From assembly GCA_021817045.1 (NCBI GenBank), contig JAKAWG010000015.1, forward strand, positions 1 through 64,000: DNA of 64,000 nucleotides, in the 5' to 3' direction. A program made the position numbers and the translations under genes. Origin of the DNA: Acidobacteriota bacterium (GTDB lineage Bacteria; Acidobacteriota; Terriglobia; UBA7540). The notes below the pieces were generated by a model. It was not told the DNA's origin. It saw nothing but the letters and a program-made list of their open reading frames with translations, and ran no database searches. Shown in pieces: positions 26,597 to 35,280 of the stretch (position 1 is the first letter of the stretch; each line of letters starts with the position of its first letter).

Positions 26597-27739
26597 ATGA
26601 ACTTCGACGACCTGCTGCGCAAAGCTTTTGAAGCAACTGCTTCTGACCTTCACCTGAAATCAGGTAATTTCCCTTACGTGCGCGTGAACGGCGACCTTCG
26701 CCCGCTCGAGGAGTCTCGCCGCCTGACGGCCGAAGATACCCAGTCGATCGCCTTCGGCATCATGAGCCCCCGGCAGAAGCAGCGCTTCAAAGACTCGGCG
26801 GAAGTGGATATGAGCTACGCCGTGTCGGGCCTCGGGCGCTTTCGCCTGAGCGTGTTTCAGGAGCGGGGAGCGGTGGGGATGAACGTTCGGCTGATCCCAC
26901 CCGTCATCCGCAGCATCGACGAGCTGCACCTCCCAAAAGTCGTCTACAAGCTTTGCCAGGAACGGCGCGGCCTGGTGCTCGTCACCGGCGCGACGGGTAG
27001 CGGAAAATCCACCACGCTTGCTTCGATGATCGACCGCATCAACTCGACCCGCGCCTGCCACATTATCACCATCGAAGACCCCATCGAGTTCTACCATCAG
27101 GACAAAAAAGCGCTCGTCAACCAACGCGAGGTAGGCTTTGATACGCCTGGCTTCGAGCTCGCCTTGCGCTCGGCCCTGCGTCAGGATCCGGACGTGATTC
27201 TTGTGGGCGAGATGCGCGACATCGAAACCATGCGTACAGCCATCAACGCCGCCGAAACCGGCCATATGGTCTTCTCCACGCTGCATACGCTGGACGCTCA
27301 GGAAACTGTTCAGCGCGTCACCAGCGTTTTCCCGCCGCCTCATGAGGAAAAGCAACTGCGATTGCAACTCGCCGCTACTCTGAAGGGAGTGATTTCGCAG
27401 CGCCTGCTTCGCCGCGCCGACGGCAACGGCCGCGTCCCGGCGGTGGAAGTGCTCATCGCCACGGATTTCATCCGCGAGTGCATTATCACCCCGGAAAAGA
27501 CGCGCCTCATCCGCGAGCTCATTGCTTCGGGGACCTCGCAATACGGCATGCAGACCTTCGACCAATCATTGTATGATCTCTATTCGCAAGGATTGATCAC
27601 TCTGGAAGAGGCCACCATGTCATCGTCGAACCCGCACGAGCTGAAGCTCCGCATCGAAGGCGTCAGCTCCACCACGGAGGCGGCCCGCGAGGAAATGGAG
27701 CGCGCAGTCCTCTCGCGCGTGGACCGGTTTGGCGGCTAA
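26597..27739 (+). CDS. pilT: Type IV pilus twitching motility ATPase PilT
   Basis: Hexameric retraction ATPase acting at the cytoplasmic base of type IV pili. N-terminal domain: SDLHLKSGNFPYVRVNGDLR. ATPase core: Walker A GATGSGKSTT, the Asp box IITIEDPIEF, Walker B with ALRQDPDVILVGEMRD, and the His box GHMVFSTLHTLDA. The ATG at 26597 has AAGGA 6 bp upstream and matches the family start; an upstream GTG adds 7 codons. No other pilus gene is in the window. The 3' end overlaps recX by 11 bp. An isolated pilT away from pilB/pilC is common. Confidence 0.92.
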   Translation: MNFDDLLRKAFEATASDLHLKSGNFPYVRVNGDLRPLEESRRLTAEDTQSIAFGIMSPRQKQRFKDSAEVDMSYAVSGLGRFRLSVFQERGAVGMNVRLIPPVIRSIDELHLPKVVYKLCQERRGLVLVTGATGSGKSTTLASMIDRINSTRACHIITIEDPIEFYHQDKKALVNQREVGFDTPGFELALRSALRQDPDVILVGEMRDIETMRTAINAAETGHMVFSTLHTLDAQETVQRVTSVFPPPHEEKQLRLQLAATLKGVISQRLLRRADGNGRVPAVEVLIATDFIRECIITPEKTRLIRELIASGTSQYGMQTFDQSLYDLYSQGLITLEEATMSSSNPHELKLRIEGVSSTTEAAREEMERAVLSRVDRFGG

Positions 27740-28250
27740 GACGAAGCCGCCGGAGCCCTTCGCAGCGGGTATAGCCCTGCTGGCGCGCCGTTCTTATGCC
27801 CACGCCGAGTTGCGGCGCGCGTTAACTCGCAAATTCGGACCCTCCGCTGCCGTCGACGAGGCTATCGCCCGCCTCCGCAGTCTCGGTTATCTCGACGACT
27901 CCCGCGTTGCCCGCGAACACGCGTCATATCTCGCCCGCAACCGCGGCTTTGGACGTGAGCGCGTTCGCCGTGAACTGCGCTCGAAATTCGTCGAAGAGGC
28001 TGCCATCGACCCCGCGCTTGACGCCGCCTTCGAAGAAACCGGCGAGCACGAGTTGCTCGAGCGCGCCCTCGAAAAGAAACTGCGCACCCTCCGCCTGCCT
28101 CTCACGCGTTCCAGATTCCATTCGCTCTGCCAAAGCCTGATGCGGCTCGGCTTCCGCACCGATGATATTATGAAAGCGGTGCGGTCACGGCCCCAGCTTA
28201 AGCCAGTTGCTGGAGATGTTGACCGGGCGGAGACGGAAGAAGGAAAGTAA
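27729..28250 (+). CDS. recX: Regulatory protein RecX
   Basis: Small helical modulator of RecA filaments. The three-helix repeats are readable: GIALLARRSYAHAELRRALT, LRSLGYLDDSRVAREHASYL, then GFGRERVRRELRSKF and a C-terminal FHSLCQSLMRLGFRTDDIM. The 173 residues are normal. The longest frame starts at a TTG inside the end of pilT; a later start is possible because the family fold begins near residue 12. RecX is usually next to recA, but here it follows pilT, and recA is not in the window. Confidence 0.82.
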   Translation: MAAKTKPPEPFAAGIALLARRSYAHAELRRALTRKFGPSAAVDEAIARLRSLGYLDDSRVAREHASYLARNRGFGRERVRRELRSKFVEEAAIDPALDAAFEETGEHELLERALEKKLRTLRLPLTRSRFHSLCQSLMRLGFRTDDIMKAVRSRPQLKPVAGDVDRAETEEGK

Positions 28251-28251
28251 A

Positions 28252-28414
28252 GAAAAACTGTCTCACGCGTCTCATTTGTCTCCACTGTCTCAATGGCTCG
28301 TATCATGATGGGCGAGATGGACAGAAGATCCCAGATCGCCGGCCGGCAGGAAAGGAAGCTTGTGGAAGCGTCGCAAGACAGGACTAGGTGAGACAGATGA
28401 GACAGAAAAAAAGA
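28252..28414. repeat. GTCTC-rich repeat with inverted ends
   Basis: A run of GTCTC units (28254-28292, unit about 9 bp, for example CTGTCTCAT) is followed about 100 bp later by the inverted version TGAGACAGATGAGACAG at 28390-28406. Over 17 bp the arms match at 14 positions, so the segment can fold or may be the two ends of a small element. The 40-bp left run has a second copy at 41663-41702 with about 33 of 40 bases identical. No gene is inside. Confidence 0.6.
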
Positions 28415-28530
28415 GATGTTTTTGTCAAAACGAACCCACAAGCCCTTTGCTATCAACACGAGTGTGCAAAGCGAACCCAAAACGAAGCCACGCAAATTGG
28501 AGTCTGTGTGACAACGGACCTAAGTAATCT

Positions 28531-28636
28531 CATTCCGAGCGGAGCGAGGAATCTCACAATGAAAAGAAGCCACTTACGAGATTTCCCTCGTTGCACTCGG
28601 GACAGGCTCTCGTCGCCTCCGGCTCCTCGGAATGAC
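28531..28636. repeat. CATTCCGAG/GCGAGGAATCT hairpin element, copy 1
   Basis: CATTCCGAGCGGAGCGAGGA followed by ATCT (28531-28554) is answered by an inverted partner ending CTCCTCGGAATGAC (28578-28636). The right arm has a spacer of about 30 bp. The same core forms hairpins at 47873-47928 and 49486-49560. I recall this motif as frequent in Acidobacteriota genomes; it resembles a REP/BIME-type element. It fills much of the 450-bp gap between recX and alaS. Confidence 0.6.
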
Positions 28637-28704
28637 GGGAGTCGCGAGTTGTCACACGGACTCAAATTGGGCAGGGTTGACAGGCCCAACTCGGTAATTG
28701 ATCT

Positions 28705-31700
28705 ATGAACTCAGACAAAATCCGTTCCCAGTTCCTGAAGTTCTTTGAAGCGCGCGGCCATCGCATTGTCCGCTCTTCGCCGCTCGTGCCGGCAAACGAC
28801 CCGACGTTGCTTTTTGCGAACGCCGGGATGAACCAGTTCAAGGACGTTTTCCTTGGCCGCGAGAAACGCGATTACACCCGTGCCTGCTCGTCGCAGAAAT
28901 GCGTGCGCGCGGGCGGCAAGCACAACGACCTCGAACAGGTCGGCCGCACGCGTCGGCACCATACCTTTTTCGAGATGCTCGGCAACTTCTCCTTCGGCGA
29001 CTACTTCAAGGAGAAAGCCATTCCCTGGGCATGGGAACTGATCACTGAGGGTTATAAGATTCCCCGTGACAAGCTTTACGTGACCATCTTCGAGGGCGCA
29101 AATGAAATTCCGCGGGATGCTGAAGCGTACGATTGCTGGCGCGCCTGCGACGTTCCCGCTGACCGCATCTTCGAGACGGGAATGAAGGATAATTTCTGGC
29201 AAATGGGCGAGACCGGCCCGTGCGGACCGTGCTCGGAAATTCACTATGATATGGGTCCGGGAGCAAGCGATCTTGACCATCCCGATTGCAAATTCCCCTG
29301 TGATTGCGGGCGCTATGTAGAGTTGTGGAACCTCGTTTTCATGCAGTTCAACCGCGACGAGCATGGCAATATGACGCCGCTTCCCCGCCCTTCCATCGAC
29401 ACCGGCGCTGGCCTGGAGCGACTCGCGGCGGTATTGCAAGGCAAAATCTCGAATTTCGATACCGACCTCTTCAAGCCGCTCATTGAAGAAGCCGCCGAGC
29501 TCGCCAACGTCGAATACGGATCAAATCACGAAACCGATGTTTCGCTTCGCATCATTGCTGACCACAGCCGTGCGGCAACCTTCCTGATTTCCGACGGCGT
29601 GCTGCCTTCGAACGAAGGGCGCGGTTACGTCCTGCGCCTCATCATGCGCCGCGCCCTCTATCACGGCCAGACGCTCAGCTTGAAAGAGCCGTTTCTTTAT
29701 AAGATGTCTGGCGAAGTCGTGGAGCTAATGAAGAGCGCGTATCCTGAATTGCTCGAAAATGCGCAGCACATCGCAAAGGCGATCAAGATTGAAGAAGAGC
29801 GGTACGAGCATACGACGAGGATCGGTTTGCAGCGGCTGGAAAATATCCTTGTCATGCTGGACACTGGCGAAGAGATGCCGTTCAGATTAGCGAGGCAATT
29901 ACATAGGGCTATCGAAACGCACGCAAGCTCCGGCGCTACCACCTTCTCGAACACATTTCAGCGGAAGCACGACCTGTACGCTACCCAGCAGGAGAAAAAG
30001 GCCTTCAATGAGTGGTGGGCAAGCTTGGGACCCTATAAAGCTGCCCTTCCCGGCAGGGTTTGCGAGCGCGTGTTGAAGTACTTGCCCCCTGGAGTCGAAA
30101 AGCAGAGATGGTTCCTTGTTTTCAGTAGGGACGTCTTTCAGGTCGCACAGGATGTATCTTCATCCAAGACGCTCCGGCAGGCGCTGGATCAGGTTCAAGA
30201 CCAGGTCAAAGGCAAGGCACCTCTGTCTGGTGCGATGAAGTCGGTGATTGACCACTGGCTTCCGCCTATAGGCGTTCTCGCCTGGATACCTGGCGAGGAA
30301 CTATTCAAACTGCATGACACATTCGGTATCCGACCTGATGTTGTCGAGGATCTTGTAAAGGTCTACGGCTTTGTGATCGACCGGGCCGGCTACGAAGCCG
30401 AGATGCAGCGCCAGCGCGAGCGGGCGCGGGCAAGCTGGAAAGGCGCAGAAAAGAAAGTCGCCGCGCCGATTTATCGCGAACTGGCAGAACGGAATCAAAC
30501 TGTCTTCGATGGCTACGCTCAAACCGAATCGTCAGAATGCAGCATCATGGCACTGATTGTGAACGGAGCAAGTGTCAGCCATATAGATGCTCGGTCTCAG
30601 GCTGAAGTCGTTCTCGATCACACCCCTTTTTATGCCGAAGCGGGCGGGCAAATCGGCGACACAGGCCGACTGTTCTCGGTATCCGGCGAAGAAGTGGCTC
30701 ACGTCGAAGACACTCGGCGTCCTGTAACGGGACTGATCGTCCACAAGATCAAAGCGCTCGCTCCACTCGAAGTGGGCATGAAAGTCACGGCGCAGGTTGA
30801 CGCCGAGCGCCGCGATGCCATTCGGCGCAATCACACGGCGACGCACTTGCTCCACGCCGCCTTGCGCACGACGCTTGGGACGCACGTCAAGCAGGCCGGA
30901 TCGCTGGTTGCGCCAGACCGCTTGCGTTTCGACTTCAGCCATTATGCGCCGCTCGACGAGCAGGATCGACTGGACATCGAAGACCTGGTCAATCGCCACA
31001 TTCTTGCCAACGAAGAGATGCACACCGACGTGATGGAGATCGACGCCGCCATCAATTCAGGAGCGATGGCGCTGTTCGGCGAAAAATACGGAGACAAAGT
31101 TCGCGTGGTCTCGGTGGCGGATGGTTCGTTTTCCAAGGAGTTATGCGGCGGTACGCACGTGCGGCGGACCGGAGATATTGGCCTGTTCAAGTTGACGTCC
31201 GAAAGCAGCGTTTCCGCCGGAACGCGCCGGATTGAAGCCATCACCGGCGCGGGCGTGCTGGAAGACTTGCGGAAGGCCAGCGAGACCCTGGCGCTACTAT
31301 CGGACACCTTGCGGGCGAAGCCAGACGAGTTGCTGGCCGCTGCTGAGAAGCTCACCGAGGAAGAAAAGCGGCTGCGAAAGGAATTGGAAGCCGCGAAGCT
31401 CAAACGGGCCGTCGCTTCCGCGGGCAACTTGCTCGAACGCGCCCGCGACGTGAAGGGCGTGCGCGTGCTGGCCGCGCCGGTCGAAGTTCCGGACCGCGCC
31501 GCGATGCGGCAGATGATCGATAATCTGCGTGCCCGGCTCGGGTCGGGCGTCATCGTGCTCGGCAGCACGGACGATGGTAAGGTCTCGCTCGTGGCCGCCG
31601 TCACCAAAGACCTCACCGCGCAACTCGACGCAGGAAAGATTGTGAAGGCGGCGGCGGCGATTGTGGAAGGCAGCGGTGGCGGGCGTAAGGACCTGGCCGA

Positions 31701-31776
31701 AGCGGGCGGCAAGAACCCTGCCAAGCTCGCCGAGGCGCTTGACGCGGTGGCGGGCATCGTCGAAGGAATGCTCTGA
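28705..31776 (+). CDS. alaS: Alanine--tRNA ligase with a large internal insertion
   Basis: Charges tRNA-Ala and hydrolyses mischarged Ser/Gly-tRNA. The class II core is intact (NDPTLLFANAGMNQFKDVFL; WNLVFMQFNRD; IDTGAGLERLAAVLQG), as are the editing site HTATH at residues 710-714 with C814 and H818 in LCGGTH, and the C-terminal oligomerisation domain. The chain is 1023 residues, against about 870-900 in the family. The excess lies between about residues 384 and 527 (nt 29855-30285), at the junction of the tRNA-recognition helices: RLENIL precedes it and IPGEELFKLHDTFGI follows, two stretches that are nearly adjacent in ordinary AlaRS. The insert contains ATQQEKKAFNEWWASLG and is in frame with no stop. 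Its bases look less GC-rich than the flanks. I do not recognise it. Confidence 0.95.
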   Translation: MNSDKIRSQFLKFFEARGHRIVRSSPLVPANDPTLLFANAGMNQFKDVFLGREKRDYTRACSSQKCVRAGGKHNDLEQVGRTRRHHTFFEMLGNFSFGDYFKEKAIPWAWELITEGYKIPRDKLYVTIFEGANEIPRDAEAYDCWRACDVPADRIFETGMKDNFWQMGETGPCGPCSEIHYDMGPGASDLDHPDCKFPCDCGRYVELWNLVFMQFNRDEHGNMTPLPRPSIDTGAGLERLAAVLQGKISNFDTDLFKPLIEEAAELANVEYGSNHETDVSLRIIADHSRAATFLISDGVLPSNEGRGYVLRLIMRRALYHGQTLSLKEPFLYKMSGEVVELMKSAYPELLENAQHIAKAIKIEEERYEHTTRIGLQRLENILVMLDTGEEMPFRLARQLHRAIETHASSGATTFSNTFQRKHDLYATQQEKKAFNEWWASLGPYKAALPGRVCERVLKYLPPGVEKQRWFLVFSRDVFQVAQDVSSSKTLRQALDQVQDQVKGKAPLSGAMKSVIDHWLPPIGVLAWIPGEELFKLHDTFGIRPDVVEDLVKVYGFVIDRAGYEAEMQRQRERARASWKGAEKKVAAPIYRELAERNQTVFDGYAQTESSECSIMALIVNGASVSHIDARSQAEVVLDHTPFYAEAGGQIGDTGRLFSVSGEEVAHVEDTRRPVTGLIVHKIKALAPLEVGMKVTAQVDAERRDAIRRNHTATHLLHAALRTTLGTHVKQAGSLVAPDRLRFDFSHYAPLDEQDRLDIEDLVNRHILANEEMHTDVMEIDAAINSGAMALFGEKYGDKVRVVSVADGSFSKELCGGTHVRRTGDIGLFKLTSESSVSAGTRRIEAITGAGVLEDLRKASETLALLSDTLRAKPDELLAAAEKLTEEEKRLRKELEAAKLKRAVASAGNLLERARDVKGVRVLAAPVEVPDRAAMRQMIDNLRARLGSGVIVLGSTDDGKVSLVAAVTKDLTAQLDAGKIVKAAAAIVEGSGGGRKDLAEAGGKNPAKLAEALDAVAGIVEGML

Positions 31777-31831
31777 ATTACGGAAATTACGAGTTACGAG
31801 CACCGAAGGACGTCCGCAATTCGTAATTCCG
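31775..31831. repeat. AATTACGAG inverted repeat, copy 1
   Basis: GGAAATTACGAGTTACGAG (31782-31800) is followed by CAATTCGTAATTCCG (31817-31831), giving an imperfect hairpin directly after the alaS stop. The same motif recurs at 32108-32171, after the DUF2007 gene. It may act as a weak terminator or be a dispersed extragenic repeat; there is no T-run. Confidence 0.5.
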
Positions 31832-31858
31832 TTTGCCCGCTCGCACACGAGATGAGAT

Positions 31859-32101
31859 ATGAAAGGCGAGCCCGCCTTAGTTCGTGTCCGCGTATTCAGC
31901 AGGCCTCAGGGATTCATGGAAGCCGATCTGGCCCGCAACATTCTTAAGGCTGAAGGCATTGATTGCGTGTTGCCCGGTCAGTATACGGCTGGCGTGCTGC
32001 CGGGCATCGACGGCATTCAGATTCTGGTCCGGGAAGCCGACGCCGAACGGGCCAGTGAAATCCTCGCGAGCTACTTTGATACGCCGCAAACGAGCGCCTA
32101 A
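31859..32101 (+). CDS. DUF2007-type putative signal transducing protein
   Basis: A small soluble protein of 80 residues. It has the DUF2007 layout: VRVFSRPQGFMEADLARNIL, then EGIDCVLPGQ, then GIQILVREADAERASEILAS, a strand-helix-strand-helix fold known in PII-like or signal-transducing annotations. Function in any organism is poorly known. It sits between alaS and a secreted glycosidase, with AATTACGAG hairpins on both sides, so it may be a separate transcription unit. Confidence 0.72.
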   Translation: MKGEPALVRVRVFSRPQGFMEADLARNILKAEGIDCVLPGQYTAGVLPGIDGIQILVREADAERASEILASYFDTPQTSA

Positions 32102-32107
32102 GAGTTC

Positions 32108-32171
32108 GGAATTACGAGTTGCGGGATGCATCGCCTTGGCTCAGAAACCGTACCTTAAAATTTGTAATTCC
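32108..32171. repeat. AATTACGAG inverted repeat, copy 2
   Basis: GGAATTACGAGTTGCGGG (32108-32125) pairs in part with AAATTTGTAATTCC (32158-32171). It begins 6 bp after the DUF2007 stop and ends 11 bp before the next ATG. Same family as the element at 31775-31831. Confidence 0.45.
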
Positions 32172-32182
32172 TAATCTACTGC

Positions 32183-33481
32183 ATGAAATTTTCCCCCTAT
32201 CTCTTGCTCCCAACCTTCTTCCTGGCATCGCTTGCGCCTGCGCGAAGTGGCATTCCTCTCAACCCGCCCGTGCCGGAAGGATTTGGCGTGAACATTCATT
32301 TCACCACGCCGCGGCCCGGCGAGATGAAAGAGATCGCCGCAACGGGCGTTCATTGGGTGCGCATGGATTTTTCCTGGGGAGCTACGGAGCGGGTAAAGGG
32401 CGTTTACGATTTCTCCGCCTATGACGGCCTGCTAGCGGCGCTGTCACCTTACCACATCCGGCCGATTTGGATATTGGATTACGGGAACAAGCTTTATGAC
32501 CGTGGTCTTCCTCCCCACTCAAGCGCTGCCCGCCAGGCTTTCGCGCAGTGGGCCGCTGCGGCTGCACACCACTTTCGAGGGCGCGGCGTGGTGTGGGAGA
32601 TGTACAACGAGCCAAATAACATTACGTTTTGGAAGCCGAAACCAAACGTGTTTGAGTACATTCCGCTTGCCTTAGCCACAGGCGAGGCAATGCGCGAAGC
32701 TGATCCCAACGTCACCATCATCGGCCCGGCGACTGCGCTCATTGATCTGCGATACATCGCCGCCTGCGTTCAAGCCGGACTGCTGAATTTCTGGTCAGGT
32801 GTTTCCGTCCACCCCTATCGCCAGCTCGACCCCGAAACGGTTGCGCGCGGCCTCTTTGCCGTCAGATGGATGATTGCTCGTTACGAGCCGAAGGGCAAAC
32901 ACATCCCTGTCATCGTGAGCGAATGGGGATACTCCTCCACGTGGAAGTACGACCACATGGACGAGCAGACGCAGGCGCGAATGTTGGCCCGCGAGTGGCT
33001 CACCGAGGTCATGAACCAGGTTCCCATCGGCGTCTGGTATGAGTGGAGCGATGACAGCCCGGATCCCCATAATTCCGACGCGCATTTTGGCCTCGTGCGC
33101 TTTCCATACCGTGCAGGCGGCGATCCAGTTTACGAGCCCAAGCCCGCTTATATCGCGGCGCGAACGCTAAGCCACGCGCTGGATGGCTACCGTTTCGTCC
33201 GGCGGCTTTCAATCGTCGACGCGCGCGATTACGTGCTGCTGTTCACTCGCGGCGGGCAGGCGCGGCTGGCTGCCTGGACCACGAGCGCACCTCACACGAT
33301 TGTCATCGCGGGCGCCAGCGGCCGATTCCGTGTAACGGGCTTCGAAGGTGCGCGCCTGCCCGCTGTGCGTGCCCATCACCGGAGTCTTCGGCTGAAGCTC
33401 TCCCCTGATCCAATTTATCTCGCTCCGCAGAAACCCGGCGGACTTGCCGGCACCGTCAAAGGCGGAGGAAGGCAAAGGTAA
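32183..33481 (+). CDS. Secreted clan GH-A glycoside hydrolase (GH5/GH39-like)
   Basis: Retaining hydrolase with a predicted (beta/alpha)8 barrel, exported by signal MKFSPYLLLPTFFLASLAPA. The acid/base Glu is in WEMYNEPNN (E143), the nucleophile in VIVSEWGYSS (E247), separated by about 100 residues as in clan GH-A. Other barrel marks: WVRMDFSWGATERVKGVYDF and SGVSVHPYR. A small C-terminal beta domain starts near residue 340. The pattern is closest to GH39- or GH5-like proteins; the substrate (xylan, mannan, other beta-glycan) is undetermined. It begins the glycan-degradation region and lies 47 bp before a two-component pair on the same strand. Confidence 0.82.
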   Translation: MKFSPYLLLPTFFLASLAPARSGIPLNPPVPEGFGVNIHFTTPRPGEMKEIAATGVHWVRMDFSWGATERVKGVYDFSAYDGLLAALSPYHIRPIWILDYGNKLYDRGLPPHSSAARQAFAQWAAAAAHHFRGRGVVWEMYNEPNNITFWKPKPNVFEYIPLALATGEAMREADPNVTIIGPATALIDLRYIAACVQAGLLNFWSGVSVHPYRQLDPETVARGLFAVRWMIARYEPKGKHIPVIVSEWGYSSTWKYDHMDEQTQARMLAREWLTEVMNQVPIGVWYEWSDDSPDPHNSDAHFGLVRFPYRAGGDPVYEPKPAYIAARTLSHALDGYRFVRRLSIVDARDYVLLFTRGGQARLAAWTTSAPHTIVIAGASGRFRVTGFEGARLPAVRAHHRSLRLKLSPDPIYLAPQKPGGLAGTVKGGGRQR

Positions 33482-33528
33482 GCTGCGGACCGCTTGCGCG
33501 AAGTGCGCGGCCCGTCTAAGCTGGCATT

Positions 33529-35280
33529 ATGACCGCACGCAAGCCGGCGCTTTCCATCGCGGTGGTGTGCGTGTTGGCTGCAATCCTCGTCGGCCTGGCT
33601 ATCCTGCAGGTACACTGGACCAACGAACTGAGCCGCGCCGAACGCGAGCGCCTGCGGGCAAGCCTGCGCGTCGCCGTCACCCGCTTTCGGCGTGATTTCG
33701 ACGACGAACTGCTAGATGTTTGCTGGTCGTTCGTTGGCAGACCTCAAACCCTCGCGGTGTACGCGGATCGTTATGAGAATTGGCGGGAAACCTCACCGCA
33801 CCCGGATCTGGTCACCAATCTCTACATCTGGCAGGCAGATAACGTAGAAGGCTCGCCTCTGCTTCGTTATTCAGACTCCGTCGGGCGTTTTCGCCCGGCG
33901 CAATGGCCTCGCAAACTCGCCCCTCTGCGAACACTCCTTCTGCGGCAAGCTGCCGAGCGGCTTTCCATTTCGCAGACGGTCGCCCTCGTGAATCGGTGGA
34001 CGCTCGACGAATTAACGCCCGCGCTCGTCCACCTGGTCATTGGGGACCACGGGGGGGCCGCGCCCCGGCTCACTGGAGCCGTGATCGTAGGCCTCGACCT
34101 TGGAACCATCCAACACGAAATCTTCCCCAGTTTGGCCAAGAGATATTTCGGCGGCCGCGGCGGATTGGTGTATCAGGTCTCGATTGTCACCGGCAACCCG
34201 GCGCAGCTACTTTTTCAATCGTCTCCGTCAGCCACGAGCAACAACCTGCAAATGGGCGACGCGGCCGTCAGCCTGGTTCCGCGCCAGCCTCCGACGGTGC
34301 AGTCTGATGTGGTCGAGGAGGCGGATGTGCCGCCCTTGGACGCCACGCGCACACTTGCACCCAAAAGCGACGAGCATGTCCCACCCGTGCTTGTCGCCAC
34401 CCCGGAGCTTTGGGGCTGGAGGCTGATCGTCCATCACCGGTCGGGATCGGTCGAAGCTGCCGTGCTTCGGCTTCGCCGCCGGAACCTCACCGTAAGCCTT
34501 GGTGTTCTGCTGCTGCTTGCGGTAAGCATGACCATGATTATTGTTTGGGCGCAGCGGGCGCACAGCCTGGCACGTCTCCAGATGAGTCTTGTGGCGGGAG
34601 TTTCCCATGAGCTGCGCACGCCGCTCGCCGTCATACGCTCGGCAGCGGACAATCTTGCGGACGGCGTGATTGGCGACGCCGGGCAGGTGAAGAAATACGG
34701 GACTCTCATTCGCGAAGAGGACCGCAAATTGTCTGACATGGTTGCACAAATTCTAGCCTTCGCCGTTGAAAGCTCACGCTACCGCACCTATGAGGCACGC
34801 CCGCTCAATCTCTCCGCAGCTATTGACAGCGCGATCTCCGACTGCCGGCCGCTCCTCGAATCATCGGGCGCGACGCTTGAAAAGCACATCGATCCGGACC
34901 TTCCGGCCGTTCGTGCGGATGCGGCGGCTCTCGGACGCTGTCTTGAAAACTTGTTATCCAACGCGATCAAGTACGGCGGTCCCAAGCCGTGGGTTGGAAT
35001 TCGGGCAAACGCGGCGCGCGCGCCCGGCCACGAGGTGCAGGTTCACATTGAGGACCGCGGCAGCGGCATCCACCCGGACGATTTGCGCTATGTTTTTGAA
35101 CCGTTTTACCGGGGCAAGACTACGCAACAGGTACACGGCACCGGCCTCGGGTTAAGCCTGGCGAGAGAGATTGCGGAAGCTATGGGCGGGCGCCTGAGCG
35201 TGCAGAGCGAGCTCGGACGTGGCTCCTGCTTCACGCTCCACCTTCCCTCGTTCACGCCCAAAGACCAAGCGGATGGCTGA
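33529..35280 (+). CDS. Membrane sensor histidine kinase
   Basis: Membrane sensor of a two-component system. An N-terminal helix (LSIAVVCVLAAILVGLAIL) and a second helix near residue 325 (LTVSLGVLLLLAVSMTMIIV) enclose a periplasmic domain of about 290 residues with no family I recognise. The cytoplasmic part has the phosphoacceptor H360 in GVSHELRTPLAVIRSAA, the N box NLLSNAIKYGG, G1 DRGSGIH, F box FEPFYRG and G2 GTGLGLSLA. No clear HAMP domain lies between the second helix and the His box. The stop overlaps the response-regulator start, so they are translated as a pair. The ligand could be a sugar, given its neighbours, but this is only contextual. Confidence 0.92.
   Translation: MTARKPALSIAVVCVLAAILVGLAILQVHWTNELSRAERERLRASLRVAVTRFRRDFDDELLDVCWSFVGRPQTLAVYADRYENWRETSPHPDLVTNLYIWQADNVEGSPLLRYSDSVGRFRPAQWPRKLAPLRTLLLRQAAERLSISQTVALVNRWTLDELTPALVHLVIGDHGGAAPRLTGAVIVGLDLGTIQHEIFPSLAKRYFGGRGGLVYQVSIVTGNPAQLLFQSSPSATSNNLQMGDAAVSLVPRQPPTVQSDVVEEADVPPLDATRTLAPKSDEHVPPVLVATPELWGWRLIVHHRSGSVEAAVLRLRRRNLTVSLGVLLLLAVSMTMIIVWAQRAHSLARLQMSLVAGVSHELRTPLAVIRSAADNLADGVIGDAGQVKKYGTLIREEDRKLSDMVAQILAFAVESSRYRTYEARPLNLSAAIDSAISDCRPLLESSGATLEKHIDPDLPAVRADAAALGRCLENLLSNAIKYGGPKPWVGIRANAARAPGHEVQVHIEDRGSGIHPDDLRYVFEPFYRGKTTQQVHGTGLGLSLAREIAEAMGGRLSVQSELGRGSCFTLHLPSFTPKDQADG

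Noticed and set aside
28252-28414. Possible CRISPR array from GTCTC repeats
   Set aside because: Units are about 9 bp without spacers of constant length, and no cas gene is present.
28705-31776. Frameshift or intein as explanation for the long AlaRS
   Set aside because: The reading frame is continuous with all domains in register, and the inserted block lacks intein splice motifs (no Cys/Ser start or HN-Cys end).
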